Shown: one piece after another, positions 12,645 to 13,564 of the stretch
Layout of the letters: each line of letters opens with the position of its first letter
Position numbering within the stretch: the stretch's first letter is position 1
Assembly: GCA_030618315.1 (NCBI GenBank)
Contig: JAUXDO010000026.1
Coordinates: 1 to 13,564, forward strand
DNA length: 13,564 nucleotides
Reading direction: 5' to 3'
Source of the DNA: Candidatus Peregrinibacteria bacterium
Lineage (GTDB): Bacteria; Patescibacteriota; Gracilibacteria; UM-FILTER-43-11
Notes under the pieces: generated by a model
Seen by the model: only the letters and a program-made list of their open reading frames with translations
Told to the model about the DNA's origin: nothing
Database searches by the model: none
Position numbers and translations under genes: made by a program

Positions 12645-12704
12645 TTATGTCTTATGTCTTATGTCCTATGTCTAGCATACAGCTTAAGACTTAAGACCTA
12701 AGAC
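12645..12704. repeat. Inverted heptamer array E (rsmG/rluB gap)
   Basis: Left units TTATGTC three times, then CTATGTC (12645-12672); right units TTAAGAC twice, then CTAAGAC (12684-12704). All are in 7-bp phase. Positions 12649-12669 pair with 12684-12704 at 17 of 21 bases, leaving a 14-base loop. The right arm overlaps the last seven codons and the stop of the RluB-type gene. On the minus strand the loop holds TATGCT (12674-12679), a fair -10 without a -35. Confidence 0.85.
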
Positions 12705-13385
12705 TTCGTCTTTAGATAAATATCTCCATTCACCAAGCTCCAAATCCCCCAGTTTCAATCCCTTAATTCTGATTCGTTTTAAAGTTTTAACCGGATAACC
12801 GACCTTCTGACAGATTCTTCTAACCTGCCTATTCTTTCCTTCTTTAAGAACTATTCTGATTTTAGCAGGACCGATTTTCTTAACTCTGGTCGGCAAGGTC
12901 CTTGTCCCTTGTAATTTTACGCCAACCTCAAGTTTTCTGATAGCTCCCATCGGAATTTGTTGGGGAAAAGTTACTTCATATTCCTTTTCCGATTCAGAAG
13001 ATGGATGGATTATCGCATTTACAAATGTTCCATCATTAGTAAGCAAAAGAAGTCCTGTGGTTTCTTTATCTAATCTTCCAACTGGATAAATACGTTCATC
13101 GATATCAACTAAATCAACAACTGTTTTTGGATCCTGTCTCGTTGCCTTAACGGAACAAACATAACCTTTTGGCTTATTAAGAGCAATATGGATTAATTTC
13201 TCACGATCTTTAGCAACTGAACCTGCCACCTCAACCTTATCAATATCTGGATTAACTTTTACCCCCATTTCGGTAACAACCTTTCCATTAATTTTGATTT
13301 TTCCATCAGATATCAAAACATCCGCCTCACGTCTGGAGGCAATCCCAAGGCTGGCTATATGTTTGTTTAGTCGGACTAAAGTCAT
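12684..13385 (-). CDS. rluB: RluB/RsuA-family 23S rRNA pseudouridine synthase
   Basis: Isomerises a uridine in rRNA to pseudouridine; the RluB-type members act on 23S rRNA near position 2605. An S4 RNA-binding domain spans about 3-60 (RLNKHIASLGIASRREADVL), followed by the synthase domain with catalytic Asp106 in VGRLDKETTGLLLLTNDG and the family's EGKNRQVRRI (182-191). 233 residues is normal. RsuA, RluB, RluE and RluF share these motifs; the EGKNRQVRR form and full S4 domain favour RluB, but the target base is not certain. It heads the rluB-rsmG-rlmE run on the minus strand. The C-terminal residues EVLGLKS and the stop are written in heptamer array E, so the array has set the tail. No Shine-Dalgarno sequence. 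Confidence 0.92.
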   Translation of the reverse strand: MTLVRLNKHIASLGIASRREADVLISDGKIKINGKVVTEMGVKVNPDIDKVEVAGSVAKDREKLIHIALNKPKGYVCSVKATRQDPKTVVDLVDIDERIYPVGRLDKETTGLLLLTNDGTFVNAIIHPSSESEKEYEVTFPQQIPMGAIRKLEVGVKLQGTRTLPTRVKKIGPAKIRIVLKEGKNRQVRRICQKVGYPVKTLKRIRIKGLKLGDLELGEWRYLSKDEVLGLKS

Positions 13386-13394
13386 AATTTTCGG

Positions 13395-13442
13395 ATTGTT
13401 GAACGTATTGTTGAACGATTTGTTGAACGATTTGTTTGCCTA
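13395..13442. repeat. 12-bp tandem array upstream of the RluB-type gene
   Basis: TTGTTGAACG occurs at 13396-13405, 13408-13417 and 13420-13429, exactly 12 bp apart. A fourth, decayed unit follows, and TTCGT starts at 13443 and 13455 keep the 12-bp phase to the edge of the next gene. It lies between the lipoprotein-like gene and the RluB-type start. There is no inverted arm, and I see no clear promoter in the 78-bp gap. Confidence 0.75.
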
Positions 13443-13463
13443 TTCGTCCATCAATTCGTTTTC

Positions 13464-13564
13464 CTACTCGGGAGCAGATGTCGGTTCCATCAATTCAGGA
13501 TTAGGCGGTTCTGTTGGGAATTTCATATCCGGATCAGGAAGATCAGGCCCACCACAAGCTGTTA
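13464..13564 (-). CDS. Probable small lipoprotein, C-terminal end (start outside window)
   Basis: An open minus-strand frame enters from the right edge and ends at TAG 13464-13466, giving the last 32 residues. It begins TACGGPDLP and continues as an acidic, Pro-rich tail without a folded-domain pattern. TAC followed by GG fits the last three positions of a lipobox, so the mature protein would be a roughly 30-residue lipidated peptide tethered to the outer face of the cytoplasmic membrane. The signal peptide itself is not visible, so this is an inference. It is co-directional with and upstream of the RluB-type gene, separated by 78 bp with a 12-bp tandem array. Too short for a family assignment. 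Confidence 0.5.
   Translation of the reverse strand, partial: TACGGPDLPDPDMKFPTEPPNPELMEPTSAPE

Noticed and set aside
7363..12704. Heptamer arrays as CRISPR or phage attachment sites
   Set aside because: Units are 7 bp with no spacers, no cas genes, no integrase, and the word changes at each locus.
13464..13564. LptM/YifL-type lipoprotein
   Set aside because: Only a lipobox-like TAC-GG and Pro-rich tail are shared; the start is missing and the similarity is too superficial.
1..13564. tRNA or rRNA genes
   Set aside because: I read for T-loop (GGTTCRA) and cloverleaf signatures in the gaps on both strands and saw none; a covariance-model scan would be decisive.
1..13564. UGA recoding to glycine as in Gracilibacteria/Absconditabacteria
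   Set aside because: UGA ends the nucleotidyltransferase and HAD genes at sensible lengths and does not occur within the confident genes.

Overview
The window reads as an AT-rich bacterial chromosome segment with the standard code: UGA ends two genes here and is never read inside a confident gene. Small compact proteins, the absence of a clear Shine-Dalgarno (purine-rich) sequence before any start, and protein types such as the winged-helix/nucleotidyltransferase protein and the IS200-like transposase relative with a C-terminal WHESF/WNPVK block suggest a Candidate Phyla Radiation (Patescibacteria) genome. This is an inference from general resemblance; no marker here fixes the lineage.

Layout. 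Minus strand, 1-3979: a truncated DJ-1/PfpI protein, an unrecognised Cys-containing protein, a RAYT-type HUH transposase relative that carries a perfect 14-bp palindrome inside its reading frame, and uvrC. UvrC is about 150 residues too long because a GNAT acetyltransferase-like domain sits inside its RNase H-like nuclease domain. Plus strand, 4064-5502: an unrecognised 170-residue protein and the nucleotidyltransferase-like protein. Minus strand, 5533-7796: a STAS-domain protein followed by a CPA2 cation/proton antiporter with a TrkA-N domain. Plus strand, 7988-11227: trpS, pyrG and a small HAD-family protein. Minus strand, 11186-13564: a probable lipoprotein (truncated by the window end), a RluB-type pseudouridine synthase, rsmG and rlmE. 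The last three all modify rRNA.

The most unusual non-coding signal is in the gaps between genes from about 7357 onward. Five successive gaps hold short arrays with an exact 7-bp period, and in four of them an array is followed by its approximate reverse complement, so that the transcript could fold into a hairpin in more than one register. The 7-bp word differs at each locus while the period stays the same. Two other gaps hold arrays of 8-bp and 12-bp period. Gaps before 7357 have none; instead that half holds two REP-like palindromes (in the transposase relative and at the nucleotidyltransferase/antiporter junction) whose 8-bp core stems differ by one compensated base pair.

Several promoter-like sites lie so close to the start codon that leaderless mRNAs are predicted (uvrC, the nucleotidyltransferase, the HAD gene). 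A 13-bp motif, TCTGATAYTGTGT with one variant, occurs three times on the plus strand, twice at a -10 position.
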